From the NCBI RefSeq assembly GCF_015223195.1, contig NZ_JADFUA010000001.1, forward strand, positions 372,001 to 436,000: a stretch of DNA of 64,000 nt, written 5' to 3'. Positions 19,346-27,373 of the stretch are shown here, piece after piece; the stretch's first letter is position 1, and each line of letters starts with the position of its first letter. Origin of the DNA: Chitinilyticum piscinae (GTDB lineage: Bacteria; Pseudomonadota; Gammaproteobacteria; Burkholderiales; Chitinibacteraceae). The notes beneath the pieces are model-generated. The model ran no database searches. It was not told the DNA's origin and was given only the letters and a program-made list of their open reading frames with translations. Made by a program: the position numbers and the translations under genes.

Positions 19346-20578
19346 GTGACTAGAGACGCGAAAAATCTCATCGTTGGCCTGGATATCGGCACGTCGAAAG
19401 TGGTTGCCGTCGTGGCCGAAATCACCGATGACGGTGCACTCAATGTGGTGGGCCTGGGCTCCGCTGCGTCACGCGGACTGAAACGCGGAGTCGTGGTCGA
19501 CATCGAAAAGACGGTTTCGGCGATCCAGGCCGCACTGGGCGAGGCCGAGCTGATGGCCGACTGCAAGATCCGCGAGGTGTTTACCGGCATCGCCGGCAGT
19601 CACATCAAGGGCATCAACTCGCACGGCATGGTCGCGATCAAGGATCGGGAAGTCACCCAGGCCGATATCGACCGGGTTATCGAAACCGCCAGCGCAGTCA
19701 ACATCCCGACCGATCACCAGGTGCTGCACATCCTGCCGCAGGAATACGTGATTGATGGCCAGGAAGACGTGAAAGAGCCGCTGGGCATGTCTGGCGTGCG
19801 ACTGGAAGTACGCGTGCATATCGTGTCCGGTGCTGTGTCGTCGGTTCAGAACATCACCAAGTGCATCCGCCGTTGCGGACTGGAAATCGCCGAAGTGGTG
19901 CTGCAACCGCTGGCCAGTGCGCATGCCGTGCTGACCGAGGACGAAAAAGACCTCGGTGTCTGTCTGGTCGACATCGGCGGCGGTACCACCGACATGGCCG
20001 TGTTCATCAATGGCGCGATCCGCCACACCGCAGTGATTCCCATTGCCGGCGATCAGGTCACCAACGATATCGCCATGGCGCTGCGCACACCGACAGGGGA
20101 GGCAGAGAACATCAAGATCCAGAACGGCGTGGCGCTGCGCCACATGACCGATCCGGCCGCGATGATCGAGGTGCCCGGGGTGGGCGAGCGCGGTGCACGG
20201 CAGATGAGCCGTCACACGCTGGCCGAAGTGGTCGAACCGCGTGTGGAAGAGCTCTACAGCATGGTATTGCAGGAGCTGCGCCGCTCCGGCTTCTCCGAGC
20301 GCCTGTCCAGCGGCATCGTGATTACCGGGGGGGCGGCACTGATGCCGGGCATGGTCGAACTCGGCGAAGAGATCTTCCACATGCCGGTACGGCTGGGGTT
20401 GCCCAAGTATGTCGGCGGCCTGGCAGAAGTGGTGAAAAATCCGCGTTATTCAACCGCAGTGGGCTTACTGCTGCTGGCACGCGAACAGATGATGAAAAAC
20501 CCGATGGGGCGCGGCAAGGAAGCAGGGATCGGTGACCTGCTGGGCCGCATGAAATCGTGGTTTAAAGACAATTTTTAG
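19346..20578 (+). CDS. ftsA: Cell division protein FtsA
   Basis: Actin-like ATPase that tethers FtsZ to the membrane. It has the actin-fold phosphate loops GLDIGTSKVVAVVAEI and VDIGGGTTDMAVF, GGAALMPGM in the second nucleotide-binding half, and a C-terminal amphipathic helix (LLGRMKSWFKDNF) that would insert in the membrane. GTG codons at 19331 and 19346 are both in frame. AAGAGG at 19334-19339 is spaced correctly only for 19346, giving 410 residues. An AT-rich 83-base gap separates it from ftsQ and may hold a promoter. Confidence 0.96.
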   Translation: MTRDAKNLIVGLDIGTSKVVAVVAEITDDGALNVVGLGSAASRGLKRGVVVDIEKTVSAIQAALGEAELMADCKIREVFTGIAGSHIKGINSHGMVAIKDREVTQADIDRVIETASAVNIPTDHQVLHILPQEYVIDGQEDVKEPLGMSGVRLEVRVHIVSGAVSSVQNITKCIRRCGLEIAEVVLQPLASAHAVLTEDEKDLGVCLVDIGGGTTDMAVFINGAIRHTAVIPIAGDQVTNDIAMALRTPTGEAENIKIQNGVALRHMTDPAAMIEVPGVGERGARQMSRHTLAEVVEPRVEELYSMVLQELRRSGFSERLSSGIVITGGAALMPGMVELGEEIFHMPVRLGLPKYVGGLAEVVKNPRYSTAVGLLLLAREQMMKNPMGRGKEAGIGDLLGRMKSWFKDNF

Positions 20579-20580
20579 GC

Positions 20581-20596
20581 AATCAGATTTCTGATT
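20581..20596. promoter_or_regulatory. Perfect small inverted repeat in the ftsA-ftsZ gap
   Basis: AATCAGA (20581-20587), TT, TCTGATT (20590-20596), starting two bases after the ftsA stop and 44 bases before ftsZ. TAAAAT at 20612-20617 could be a -10 box for ftsZ, with a poor -35 (TTCTGA) in the inverted repeat. It could equally be an mRNA hairpin. Confidence 0.35.
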
Positions 20597-20639
20597 AATT
20601 CAGCTTGGCGGTAAAATCGGGTCAGAGGAGAAACGAAAC

Positions 20640-21821
20640 ATGGCATTGACCATTGAAGTTCAAGAACCAGTTCATAACGTGAACATCAAGGTAATCGGCG
20701 TAGGCGGCGCCGGTTGCAACGCGATCAACAACATGATCGAACATCAGCTGCGCGGCGTGCAGTTCATCGCTGCCAATACCGACGCCCAGGTACTGGGCCA
20801 GTCGCAGGCTGATGATGTGATTCAGCTGGGTCAGGCACTGACCCGCGGTTTTGGTGCCGGCTGCAAACCCGACATCGGTCGCCAGGCTGCCGAAGAAGAC
20901 CGCGAGCGCCTTGGCGAGCTGATTGATGGCGCCGATCTGCTGTTCATCACCGCCGGCATGGGCGGCGGAACCGGTACCGGTGCGGCGCCGGTCATTGCCC
21001 AGGTGGCGCGCGAAAAAGGCATCATGACTGTCGGCGTGGTATGCAAGCCGGGTGCGGATGAAGGCGTTCGCCAGAAAATCGCCCAGGCCGGTATCGACGA
21101 GCTGTCCCGCTATGTCGATTCACTGATCATTGTGTCCAACGCCAAGCTCGAAGAAGTGCTGGGCGAAGACGTGACCATCGACGAAGCCTTCCGCGCTGCC
21201 GACAATGTGCTGCGTGATGCGGTTGCCTCGATTGTCGAGATCATCCATTACCCGGGCCTGATCAACGTCGACTTTGCCGACGTGCAGACCGTGATGCGCG
21301 AAGTGGGCATGGCCATGATGGGTTCGGCCCGCGCCAGCGGCGAAGACCGCGCCGAACGTGCCACCGAGGCCGCCATCCACAGCCCGCTGCTGGACAACAT
21401 CAGCTTCAAGGGCGCCCGTGGCGTGCTGGTGAATTTCTCCGGCAGCCGCTCTTCGATCAAGAAGTCCGAAATCACCCGCGCCATGAAGATCATCCACGAA
21501 AGTGTCGCCGAAGATGCCGTGGTCAAGCATGGTCTGGTCTACGACGACAGCCTGGGTGACGAAATCCGCGTCACACTGATCGCGACCGGTCTGGGCGGCA
21601 AGGAAGCGGTGAAGCCGCAACTGTCCGTGGTCAGCACCCCGGCACTGAAAACCGGTACCGATAACGCCCCGGTCATCAATCCGGAAGACTTCGATACCCC
21701 GGCGATCTGGCGCAACAACCGCCGTGGCAACGATGCCGGTAACGGTGGCCGCGCCCCGGTCAATGTCGGCAGCAATGTCGATATGGACATTCCGGCCTTC
21801 CTGCGCCGCCAGGCCGACTAA
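20640..21821 (+). CDS. ftsZ: Cell division GTPase FtsZ
   Basis: Tubulin-like GTPase forming the division ring. Visible are IGVGGAGCNAINNM, the tubulin signature GGGTGTGAAPVIAQ near residue 106, and the synergy-loop region. After a Gly/Asn/Arg-rich linker comes the conserved C-terminal peptide DIPAFLRRQ that binds FtsA. Its 393 residues are full length. The strong ribosome site GAGGAG precedes the ATG by about eight bases. Confidence 0.98.
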   Translation: MALTIEVQEPVHNVNIKVIGVGGAGCNAINNMIEHQLRGVQFIAANTDAQVLGQSQADDVIQLGQALTRGFGAGCKPDIGRQAAEEDRERLGELIDGADLLFITAGMGGGTGTGAAPVIAQVAREKGIMTVGVVCKPGADEGVRQKIAQAGIDELSRYVDSLIIVSNAKLEEVLGEDVTIDEAFRAADNVLRDAVASIVEIIHYPGLINVDFADVQTVMREVGMAMMGSARASGEDRAERATEAAIHSPLLDNISFKGARGVLVNFSGSRSSIKKSEITRAMKIIHESVAEDAVVKHGLVYDDSLGDEIRVTLIATGLGGKEAVKPQLSVVSTPALKTGTDNAPVINPEDFDTPAIWRNNRRGNDAGNGGRAPVNVGSNVDMDIPAFLRRQAD

Positions 21822-21836
21822 GCCGTACCGCAGTAC

Positions 21837-21854
21837 CGCGCCCGTCAGGGCGCG
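21837..21854 (+). terminator. GC-rich hairpin after ftsZ (possible terminator)
   Basis: CGCGCCC (21837-21843), GTCA, GGGCGCG (21848-21854) sits 16 bases after the ftsZ stop. It has no T-run, so it may be an attenuating or Rho-linked hairpin rather than a classical terminator. Confidence 0.4.
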
Positions 21855-22003
21855 CCGCCAAGCCAGCGACCCCGCCGCCCACTGACCCGGGCAGGCGGGT
21901 GTTCGCGTTTGCAGCAAGGTAGGCAATCGCGCCGATTGCCCGAATCAATACAGGCGTGCGAGGCACGCTGCTAGAATGCACTCATTGCTTCCGAGTCTTC
22001 GTC

Positions 22004-22918
22004 ATGTTCCAGCAACGCACCCTGAAAACCCCGATCCGCGCCACCGGCGTCGGCCTGCACTCCGGCGTAAAAACCACGCTGACGCTCAAGCCTGCGCCCA
22101 TCGATAGCGGCATCCGCTTTCAGCGTGTCGATCTACCGGACTGCCAGCCCTTCCGTGTCCACCCGGATCAGGTCAATGACACGCGAATGTCTTCCACGCT
22201 GGTGGTCGACGGCGTGCGAGTTGGCACCATCGAACACCTGATGTCGGCGTTTGCCGGGCTCGGCATCGACAATGTGCTGGTCGAAGTCGATGCCCAGGAA
22301 ATGCCGATCATGGATGGCTCGGCAGCCCCGTTCATCTACCTGATCCAGAGCGCCGGCGTCCTTGATCAGCCAGCCGCCAAACGCTTTGTCCGCGTGAAAA
22401 AGCCGCTCGAGGTACACGATGGCGACAAATGGGTGAAACTTGAGCCGCACGAGGGTTACAAGGTTCAACTGACCATCGACTTCCAGCATCCCGCCTTCAA
22501 GAAATCCTGCCAGACCGTCGCCTTTGATTTTGCCAACACCAATTACATCGATGCGATTGCCCGGGCACGGACCTTCGGCTTCATTCATGAAGTCGAATAC
22601 CTGCGCGCCAACGGGCTGGCACGTGGCGGGAATATGGATAATGTCGTGGTGATCGACGAATACCGCGTCATCAACGAAGGCGGTCTGCGCTTCGAGGACG
22701 AATTCGTGCGCCACAAGATCCTCGATGCGATTGGTGATCTGTATATCCTTGGCTACCCGCTGATTGCCAGCTTCTCCGGTTTCAAATCCGGCCATGCGCT
22801 GAACAACAAGCTGCTGCGCGCGATGCTGGCCGACCCGGACAGCTACGAATTTGCCACCTTCGACCAGCTCGACACCGTACCATCGAGCTTTCATGCCCTC
22901 CCCGCACTCGACATCTGA
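22004..22918 (+). CDS. lpxC: UDP-3-O-acyl-N-acetylglucosamine deacetylase
   Basis: Zinc amidase that commits UDP-GlcNAc precursors to lipid A synthesis. MFQQRTLKTPIRATGVGLHS at the start, the zinc-ligand region TIEHLMSAFAGLGIDN near residue 78, and HKILDAIGDLYILGYP near residue 236 (remaining His/Asp ligands) are all present. The open frame reaches further upstream, but the ATG at 22004 gives the normal 304 residues. TAGAAT at 21972-21977 may be its -10 box. It follows ftsZ, as in many proteobacteria. Confidence 0.96.
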   Translation: MFQQRTLKTPIRATGVGLHSGVKTTLTLKPAPIDSGIRFQRVDLPDCQPFRVHPDQVNDTRMSSTLVVDGVRVGTIEHLMSAFAGLGIDNVLVEVDAQEMPIMDGSAAPFIYLIQSAGVLDQPAAKRFVRVKKPLEVHDGDKWVKLEPHEGYKVQLTIDFQHPAFKKSCQTVAFDFANTNYIDAIARARTFGFIHEVEYLRANGLARGGNMDNVVVIDEYRVINEGGLRFEDEFVRHKILDAIGDLYILGYPLIASFSGFKSGHALNNKLLRAMLADPDSYEFATFDQLDTVPSSFHALPALDI

Positions 22919-22920
22919 CC

Positions 22921-23643
22921 ATGCCGCGTTTCTATCTGCCCCAGCCGCTTGCCGCCGGCAGCGAATTCAATCTGCCCGAAGCTCAGGCCCGCCACGTCCA
23001 GGTTGTGCGCATGCAGCCAGGCGAGGCCATCACGCTGTTCAATGGCGAGGGTGGCGAATACACCGCGGTGATCACCGAGATGGGCAAGCGAAATGTGGCC
23101 GTACGCATCGCCAGCCATGACGACGCGCACCGTGAATCACCGTTGCACCTGACCCTGGTACAGGTCATGACCGCGGCCGACCGCATGGATTACACGATCC
23201 AGAAAGCCACCGAACTGGGGGTGAACATTATCCAGCCCATCACCAGCCAGTACTGCCAGCAGCGAGTCAGTGGTGAACGCGCCGAAAAGCGCCTGGCACA
23301 CTGGGAAGGTGTGGCCGCGGCAGCTGCCGAGCAATGCGGGCGCACCCGTGTCCCGCAGATTCTACCCATCCTCAGTCTCGAGCATTGGCTGGCCAGACCC
23401 TGCGCAGCAGAGCTCAAATTGTTGCTGTGCCCGACGGGCGCGGTGAACTGGAACAGCCTGCCGGCAAGTGCTGACAGCGCGATCATGCTGGTTGGCCCCG
23501 AAGGGGGGTTTAGCGCCACCGAAGACGAGATGGCGATTGCGCAAGGTTATACTCCGGTCGTGCTCGGCCCGCGTCTGTTCCGCGCCGAGACCGTCACTCC
23601 GGTGGTCGCCGGACTGCTGCAGGCCCGTTACGGCGACTTCTGA
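22921..23643 (+). CDS. rsmE: 16S rRNA (uracil-1498 N3)-methyltransferase
   Basis: SPOUT-fold methyltransferase acting on U1498 of 16S rRNA. It has an N-terminal PUA-like domain (MPRFYLPQPL...HVQVVRMQPGE). The C-terminal knot has VQVMTAADRMDYTIQKATELGV, LVGPEGGFSATE and LGPRLFRAETV, the family's SAM-site motifs. It starts two bases after lpxC, so the two are cotranscribed. Confidence 0.94.
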   Translation: MPRFYLPQPLAAGSEFNLPEAQARHVQVVRMQPGEAITLFNGEGGEYTAVITEMGKRNVAVRIASHDDAHRESPLHLTLVQVMTAADRMDYTIQKATELGVNIIQPITSQYCQQRVSGERAEKRLAHWEGVAAAAAEQCGRTRVPQILPILSLEHWLARPCAAELKLLLCPTGAVNWNSLPASADSAIMLVGPEGGFSATEDEMAIAQGYTPVVLGPRLFRAETVTPVVAGLLQARYGDF

Positions 23644-23713
23644 ACGGCCGCGTATTACCCGATGCTCCGCTCGCACATTTGCGCGATAATGCGCGGCTTG
23701 ACCGGAGGCATCC

Positions 23714-25453
23714 ATGAACAGCAGGCAGCTCTATTTCCGTATTCTGGGTGAAATCAAACCCTACTGGCACATTGTTGTGTTCAACATGCTGTGTCTGGGA
23801 CTGGCCGCCGCCGTCGATGCGGGCATGTCGCTGCTGCTCAAACCACTGATCGACCAGAACCTGAAAGCCGACTCACTGGCACAAACCGCGGCCTGGGTCG
23901 TGCCTGCGCAGATTTTCGGGCTGGCCGTACTGCGCATGCTGACCAATTTCGGGAATGAATACACCAGCAACTGGCTGGGTACCCGCGTCGTCGCCGATCT
24001 ACGCGACAAGATGTTCGCCCGCATGATTGCCATGCCGGTACGCTTTTTTGACCAGAGCTCGACCGGCGTGCTGATTTCGCGCATCACCAATGACGTGAAC
24101 CAGATCATGCAGGCCGGTATCCAGGTGATGACGGTATTCATTCGCGATACGCTCTCAGTGTTCTTTTTCCTGGGCGTGATGTTCTATCAAAGCTGGCAAT
24201 TGTCGCTGCTCTGTATCGGTTTAATACCTGTCGTTGCAATCAGCATCCGGGTAATTGGCAGGCGACAGCGCCGTCTTGCTCGCGAATCGCAGAATCAGCT
24301 GGGGATTATCACCAGCACACTGGACGAAGCTTTTTCCGGCCAGCGGGTTGTCAAAATATTTGGAGGTCAAGACTATGAAAAGCAGCGTTTCGGGGGCGTC
24401 AACAACCGTCTGCGCTTGGTCAATGTCAAGCAGACGGCCACCTCCAGCCTGAACTCCAGCCTGATGATGCTCATGATCGGCATCACCCTCGCCGTAGTGA
24501 TCTACTTTGCCACACTGCAAGCACAATCCGGGGCACTCTCCGCTGGCGGTTTTGTCTCCTTTATTTCGGCCATGATGCTCATGCAGGCACCGATCAAGAG
24601 CATCACCAAGATGAACGAGCAGCTGAACAAGGGTCTGGCTGCTGCCGAATCAGTCTACGGCGTGCTCGACCAGTTCACCGAAACGGATACCGGCAAGCAC
24701 AGCATGGCCCGTGCCCAGGGCAATATCCGCATCGAAGGCCTGCGCTTCCACTACGGCGACAGCAACAAATGGGCGCTCGACGGCATTGATCTTGAGGTGC
24801 GCGCGGGCGAAAGCATCGCACTGGTCGGTTCGTCCGGCTCCGGCAAGACCACGCTCGCCAACCTGATGCCGCGCTTCTACGAGCCGGTCGAAGGGCGCAT
24901 CCTGCTTGATGGCGTTGCCCTGGCCGATTACCAGCTCGGCAATCTGCGCAGCCAGATCGCACTGGTCAGCCAGGATGTGGTGCTGTTCAACGATTCGGTC
25001 AGCGCCAACATCGCCTATGGCGACGCCAGGCCCGACATGGAACGCATCCGCGCGGCGGCCGACGCGGCGTTCGCCACCGAATTCATCGAACAGATGGCGC
25101 AGGGCTTTGATACCGAGCTGGGCGAAAACGGCGTACGACTCTCTGGTGGCCAGCGCCAGCGCCTCGCCATCGCCCGCGCCATCTACAAGAATGCTCCGAT
25201 CCTGATTCTGGACGAAGCCACCTCGGCGCTCGACACCGAATCGGAACGCAAGGTGCAGGCCGCGCTGGAAAACCTGATGAAAAACCGCACCACGCTGGTC
25301 ATCGCCCACCGACTGTCGACCATCGAAAACGCCGACCGCATCGTGGTGATGCGCCACGGCAAGATCGTCGAAACCGGCCGCCACGCCGAACTGCTGGCGC
25401 AAGGCGGGCTGTACACGCAGATGCACGCGGTGCAGTTCAGCGACGCGGCATAA
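23714..25453 (+). CDS. msbA: Lipid A export ABC transporter MsbA
   Basis: Half-transporter that flips lipid A-core from the inner to the outer leaflet of the inner membrane. Six membrane helices occupy residues about 18-310. The ATPase domain holds Walker A GSSGSGKTT (K378), the signature LSGGQRQRLAIARA and Walker B ILILDEATSALD. The 579 residues match MsbA rather than a type I secretion ABC protein, and the lpxC neighbourhood agrees. GGAGG precedes the ATG. A 49-bp repeat starts seven bases after the stop. Confidence 0.93.
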   Translation: MNSRQLYFRILGEIKPYWHIVVFNMLCLGLAAAVDAGMSLLLKPLIDQNLKADSLAQTAAWVVPAQIFGLAVLRMLTNFGNEYTSNWLGTRVVADLRDKMFARMIAMPVRFFDQSSTGVLISRITNDVNQIMQAGIQVMTVFIRDTLSVFFFLGVMFYQSWQLSLLCIGLIPVVAISIRVIGRRQRRLARESQNQLGIITSTLDEAFSGQRVVKIFGGQDYEKQRFGGVNNRLRLVNVKQTATSSLNSSLMMLMIGITLAVVIYFATLQAQSGALSAGGFVSFISAMMLMQAPIKSITKMNEQLNKGLAAAESVYGVLDQFTETDTGKHSMARAQGNIRIEGLRFHYGDSNKWALDGIDLEVRAGESIALVGSSGSGKTTLANLMPRFYEPVEGRILLDGVALADYQLGNLRSQIALVSQDVVLFNDSVSANIAYGDARPDMERIRAAADAAFATEFIEQMAQGFDTELGENGVRLSGGQRQRLAIARAIYKNAPILILDEATSALDTESERKVQAALENLMKNRTTLVIAHRLSTIENADRIVVMRHGKIVETGRHAELLAQGGLYTQMHAVQFSDAA

Positions 25454-25460
25454 ATAACAA

Positions 25461-25509
25461 GGGTATTGGCCTGCAGCCCTTTTATATCAAGGACCACAAA
25501 CCAATACCC
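25461..25509. repeat. 49-bp palindromic element, copy A
   Basis: Begins GGGTATTGG (25461-25469) and ends with its perfect reverse complement CCAATACCC (25501-25509). The core is AT-rich. It lies seven bases after the msbA stop and belongs to the same family as the elements at 51472, 54770 and 56241. Confidence 0.75.
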
Positions 25510-25561
25510 AGCAATCGCAGGGCGGGCACTTTGCACTCGCACCTTGCCGTGCCATCAATGC

Positions 25562-25584
25562 GCGGGTTGATAAAACCAACCCGC
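25562..25584. repeat. Perfect 8-bp hairpin
   Basis: GCGGGTTG (25562-25569), a 7-base loop, CAACCCGC (25577-25584). It has no T-run, and its role is unknown. Confidence 0.4.
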
Positions 25585-25603
25585 AAGGCTTCCGGCTCGG
25601 CCA

Positions 25604-25684
25604 GTTGGGTTGGGTTGAGCGCAGCGAAGCCCAACGTAGTTGCGAAACAATGTTGGGCTTCATTTCATTCAGCCCGACCTACGC
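25604..25684. repeat. Dispersed repeat of the TTGGGTTGAGCGCAGCGAA type
   Basis: Two inverted arms: 25604-25635, containing GGTTGAGCGCAGCGAAGCCC, and 25652-25684, containing GTTGGGCTTCATTTCATTC and ending in GACCTACG. Repeats of this wording are scattered through intergenic DNA of many proteobacteria. No reading frame is associated. The rest of 25510-25778 shows nothing further that I can support. Confidence 0.6.
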
Positions 25685-25778
25685 GCTAGAGATCGACGTG
25701 CAGAGCGTACCCAAAACCGAACGTGCCAGATAGAGTCGCCAACTGCGGATGGGTAAATCATGATCCGAGACCAGGCAG

Positions 25779-26422
25779 TTAGATTGGCTTAAAATTCCAA
25801 TCTTCTTTTGTTTTGAGTTGGTCGGTTGAAATCAATTCAAACCCATTGTTGCACTTTTGCTCCGTGATTTTTTTTGCGATTTGTTCGCCAACAAAAAGAG
25901 TTGAGTTTCCGTTGTTGGTGTATTTTATTCTAAAGAACGCGGGGGACTTCTCTTTGATTTTTAGCGTGGTTATTGATTTTATCAGTCCTTGCTCGGTTTT
26001 TCGAAAATGCTGTCTATGTCTGCAATGGCTTCAATATCATTTTGCGGAAGGCGAGCAACGTAATATTTTTTACCTGTTAACGAAATGCCTTTTTTATTTG
26101 ATATTGACACTGATGCGTATCGGTGTGGTTCTGGCCAAAGAGGGGCAAGTATTTTCATGAGGGTCTCACTTATTAGCGTGAAATAATGCCCTTGCTAGGA
26201 GCGCATGTCGAATTCCATTGGTCCAGAGTTGCAAATTAGGTGTGCTTTTTCAGGGAATTCTTCAATTTTTAAGTTCCTATTGGTTGCGTACCAAGGAAAA
26301 AAGCCATGCTTGATGCTTGGTAGATCGGCCCTGGAATATTCCTTGTCATATAAAACCCAGTCGTTGACATGCTCTCTGCTGCCGCGATCATTTCGAAATT
26401 TGAGTGCGTAGTATTTTTTCAT
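25779..26422 (-). pseudogene. Broken immunity-protein-like gene (Imm11/Imm43 type)
   Basis: Three minus-strand pieces fit one protein of about 214 residues. Piece 1 (26422-26195, 75 codons) starts MKKYYALKFRNDRGSREHV and ends at an in-frame TAG. The same frame continues past the TAG (an internal ATG lies at 26158) through YYVARLPQNDIEAIADIDSI to a TGA at 25982-25984. A one-base shift near there opens the last piece, with SPAFFRIKYTNNGNSTLFVG and GFELISTDQLKTKEDWNFKP, which ends with TAA at 25779. The layout and the FFRI...LFVGEQIAKKI ending resemble orphan immunity proteins of polymorphic-toxin systems. The family call is tentative. The piece is far more AT-rich than its flanks, which suggests transfer, and no toxin gene is nearby. 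Confidence 0.6.
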
Positions 26423-26467
26423 TTATCTGATCCGAATTGGATTTTTTCCGCCGGGGGCGGATAGCCT

Positions 26468-26545
26468 GCGTAGGGACCATTAGCGTAGCGTAATCGTCCG
26501 GACGTGCCATGCGTACGAATACGCTTTGCTATTCGTACCTACCGC
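26468..26545. repeat. Palindromic repeat at the 3' end of the GT2 gene
   Basis: The outer ends are GCGTAGG (26468) and CCTACCGC (26538). Inside lies a perfect 9-bp palindrome, GTACGAATA (26513-26521) and TATTCGTAC (26530-26538). The inner arm includes the stop codon of the minus-strand glycosyltransferase, so it could act as that gene's transcript end. Confidence 0.5.
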
Positions 26546-27281
26546 GCTGCATCTTCAAAAACCGGTAATACACCGTCTCGGCGTTGAAAATCGCCACCAT
26601 CAGCCCCGCTCTGCCATCGAGAAAGCCCAAGCGCAAAAAGTAGGTACGCAAAAATGCCCACAGTCCGCGCGTGACGGCCTTGCCGACGCTGGCGGTTTCG
26701 CCGCGGGCGAGGCGCTGCTGTGCGCCGAGGCTGGAGTAGTGTTCGAGCTTTCTGAGTACATCGCTGTAGCTCTCGTACGAGTAGTGCAGCAGCTCGCCCT
26801 TGAGCCGTGCCGCCTTCCCGTTATAGCGCAGGCTTTCGTGTACCAGATCGTCGGAAAAGCGTGCGCTGCCGCGCTTGAACAGCCGCGCGATCCAGTCGGG
26901 ATACCAGCCGGAGTGGTGCATCCAGTGCCCGCAAAAGCTCGACAGGCGGTTCAGCTCGTAGACTTCGGCCTGCGGATTGCTGATGGCGGCCCGGATGCTG
27001 GCAGCGAGTTCCTGGGGCACGACTTCGTCGGCATCGATCAGGAAAATCCAGTCGGTGGCAAGCAGATCCACCGCGCGGTTTTTCTGGATACCAAAGCCCG
27101 GCCAGTCCTCGCTGTGGTGGATTTTGACGCCATGACGGGCGGCGATCGCCAGCGTGTCGTCGGTGCTGCCGGAATCGAGCAGCACCACCTCATCGGCAAA
27201 GCCGAGCGAGGCGAGGCATTCATCCAGCCGCAACGCGGCATTTTTGGTAATCAGGGCGACGCCCAGTGTAGGGGTGGTCAT
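26529..27281 (-). CDS. Family 2 glycosyltransferase, LPS core (WaaE/LgtF-like)
   Basis: A 250-residue GT-A enzyme, probably adding glucose to heptose I of the LPS inner core from the cytoplasmic face of the membrane. The N-terminus has LGVALITKNAALRLDECLAS and the nucleotide-sugar site LDSGSTDDT. FLIDADEVVPQEL carries the metal-binding DxD near residue 85. Further on, HHSGWYPDWIARLFKRG and the HYSYESYSDVLRKLEHYSS pattern match the WaaE/LgtF group. It is divergent from the epimerase operon and shares its intergenic promoter region. The exact acceptor is inferred. Confidence 0.82.
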   Translation of the reverse strand: MTTPTLGVALITKNAALRLDECLASLGFADEVVLLDSGSTDDTLAIAARHGVKIHHSEDWPGFGIQKNRAVDLLATDWIFLIDADEVVPQELAASIRAAISNPQAEVYELNRLSSFCGHWMHHSGWYPDWIARLFKRGSARFSDDLVHESLRYNGKAARLKGELLHYSYESYSDVLRKLEHYSSLGAQQRLARGETASVGKAVTRGLWAFLRTYFLRLGFLDGRAGLMVAIFNAETVYYRFLKMQRGRYE

Positions 27282-27313
27282 AGTTCGGCAAACGCGGTAT
27301 CAACAGAGCAAGC

Positions 27314-27322
27314 TGATATAAT
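27314..27322 (+). promoter_or_regulatory. Extended -10 promoter of the LPS operon
   Basis: TGATATAAT (27314-27322) is a perfect extended -10 motif (TGnTATAAT), 52 bases before the epimerase start. No good -35 box is visible, as expected for this class. Confidence 0.55.
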
Positions 27323-27336
27323 CGGCGATTTGCAGC

Positions 27337-27354
27337 GGGCGGCACAAGCCGCCC
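27337..27354 (+). repeat. Hairpin in the LPS operon leader
   Basis: GGGCGGC (27337-27343), ACAA, GCCGCCC (27348-27354), a perfect 7-bp stem in the 5' leader. A second weak inverted pair, CTACC and GGGTAG, follows just before the start codon. Confidence 0.5.
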
Positions 27355-27373
27355 TACCGAGATAGGGTAGCCC

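Noticed and set aside
25813-26160. Plus-strand 115-codon frame in the AT-rich island
   Set aside because: It starts with TTG, has no ribosome site, and lies antisense to the broken immunity-like gene, whose pieces read as sensible protein.
26526-27365. Plus-strand 279-codon frame opposite the GT2 gene
   Set aside because: It is the antisense of a recognisable glycosyltransferase and has no motif of its own.
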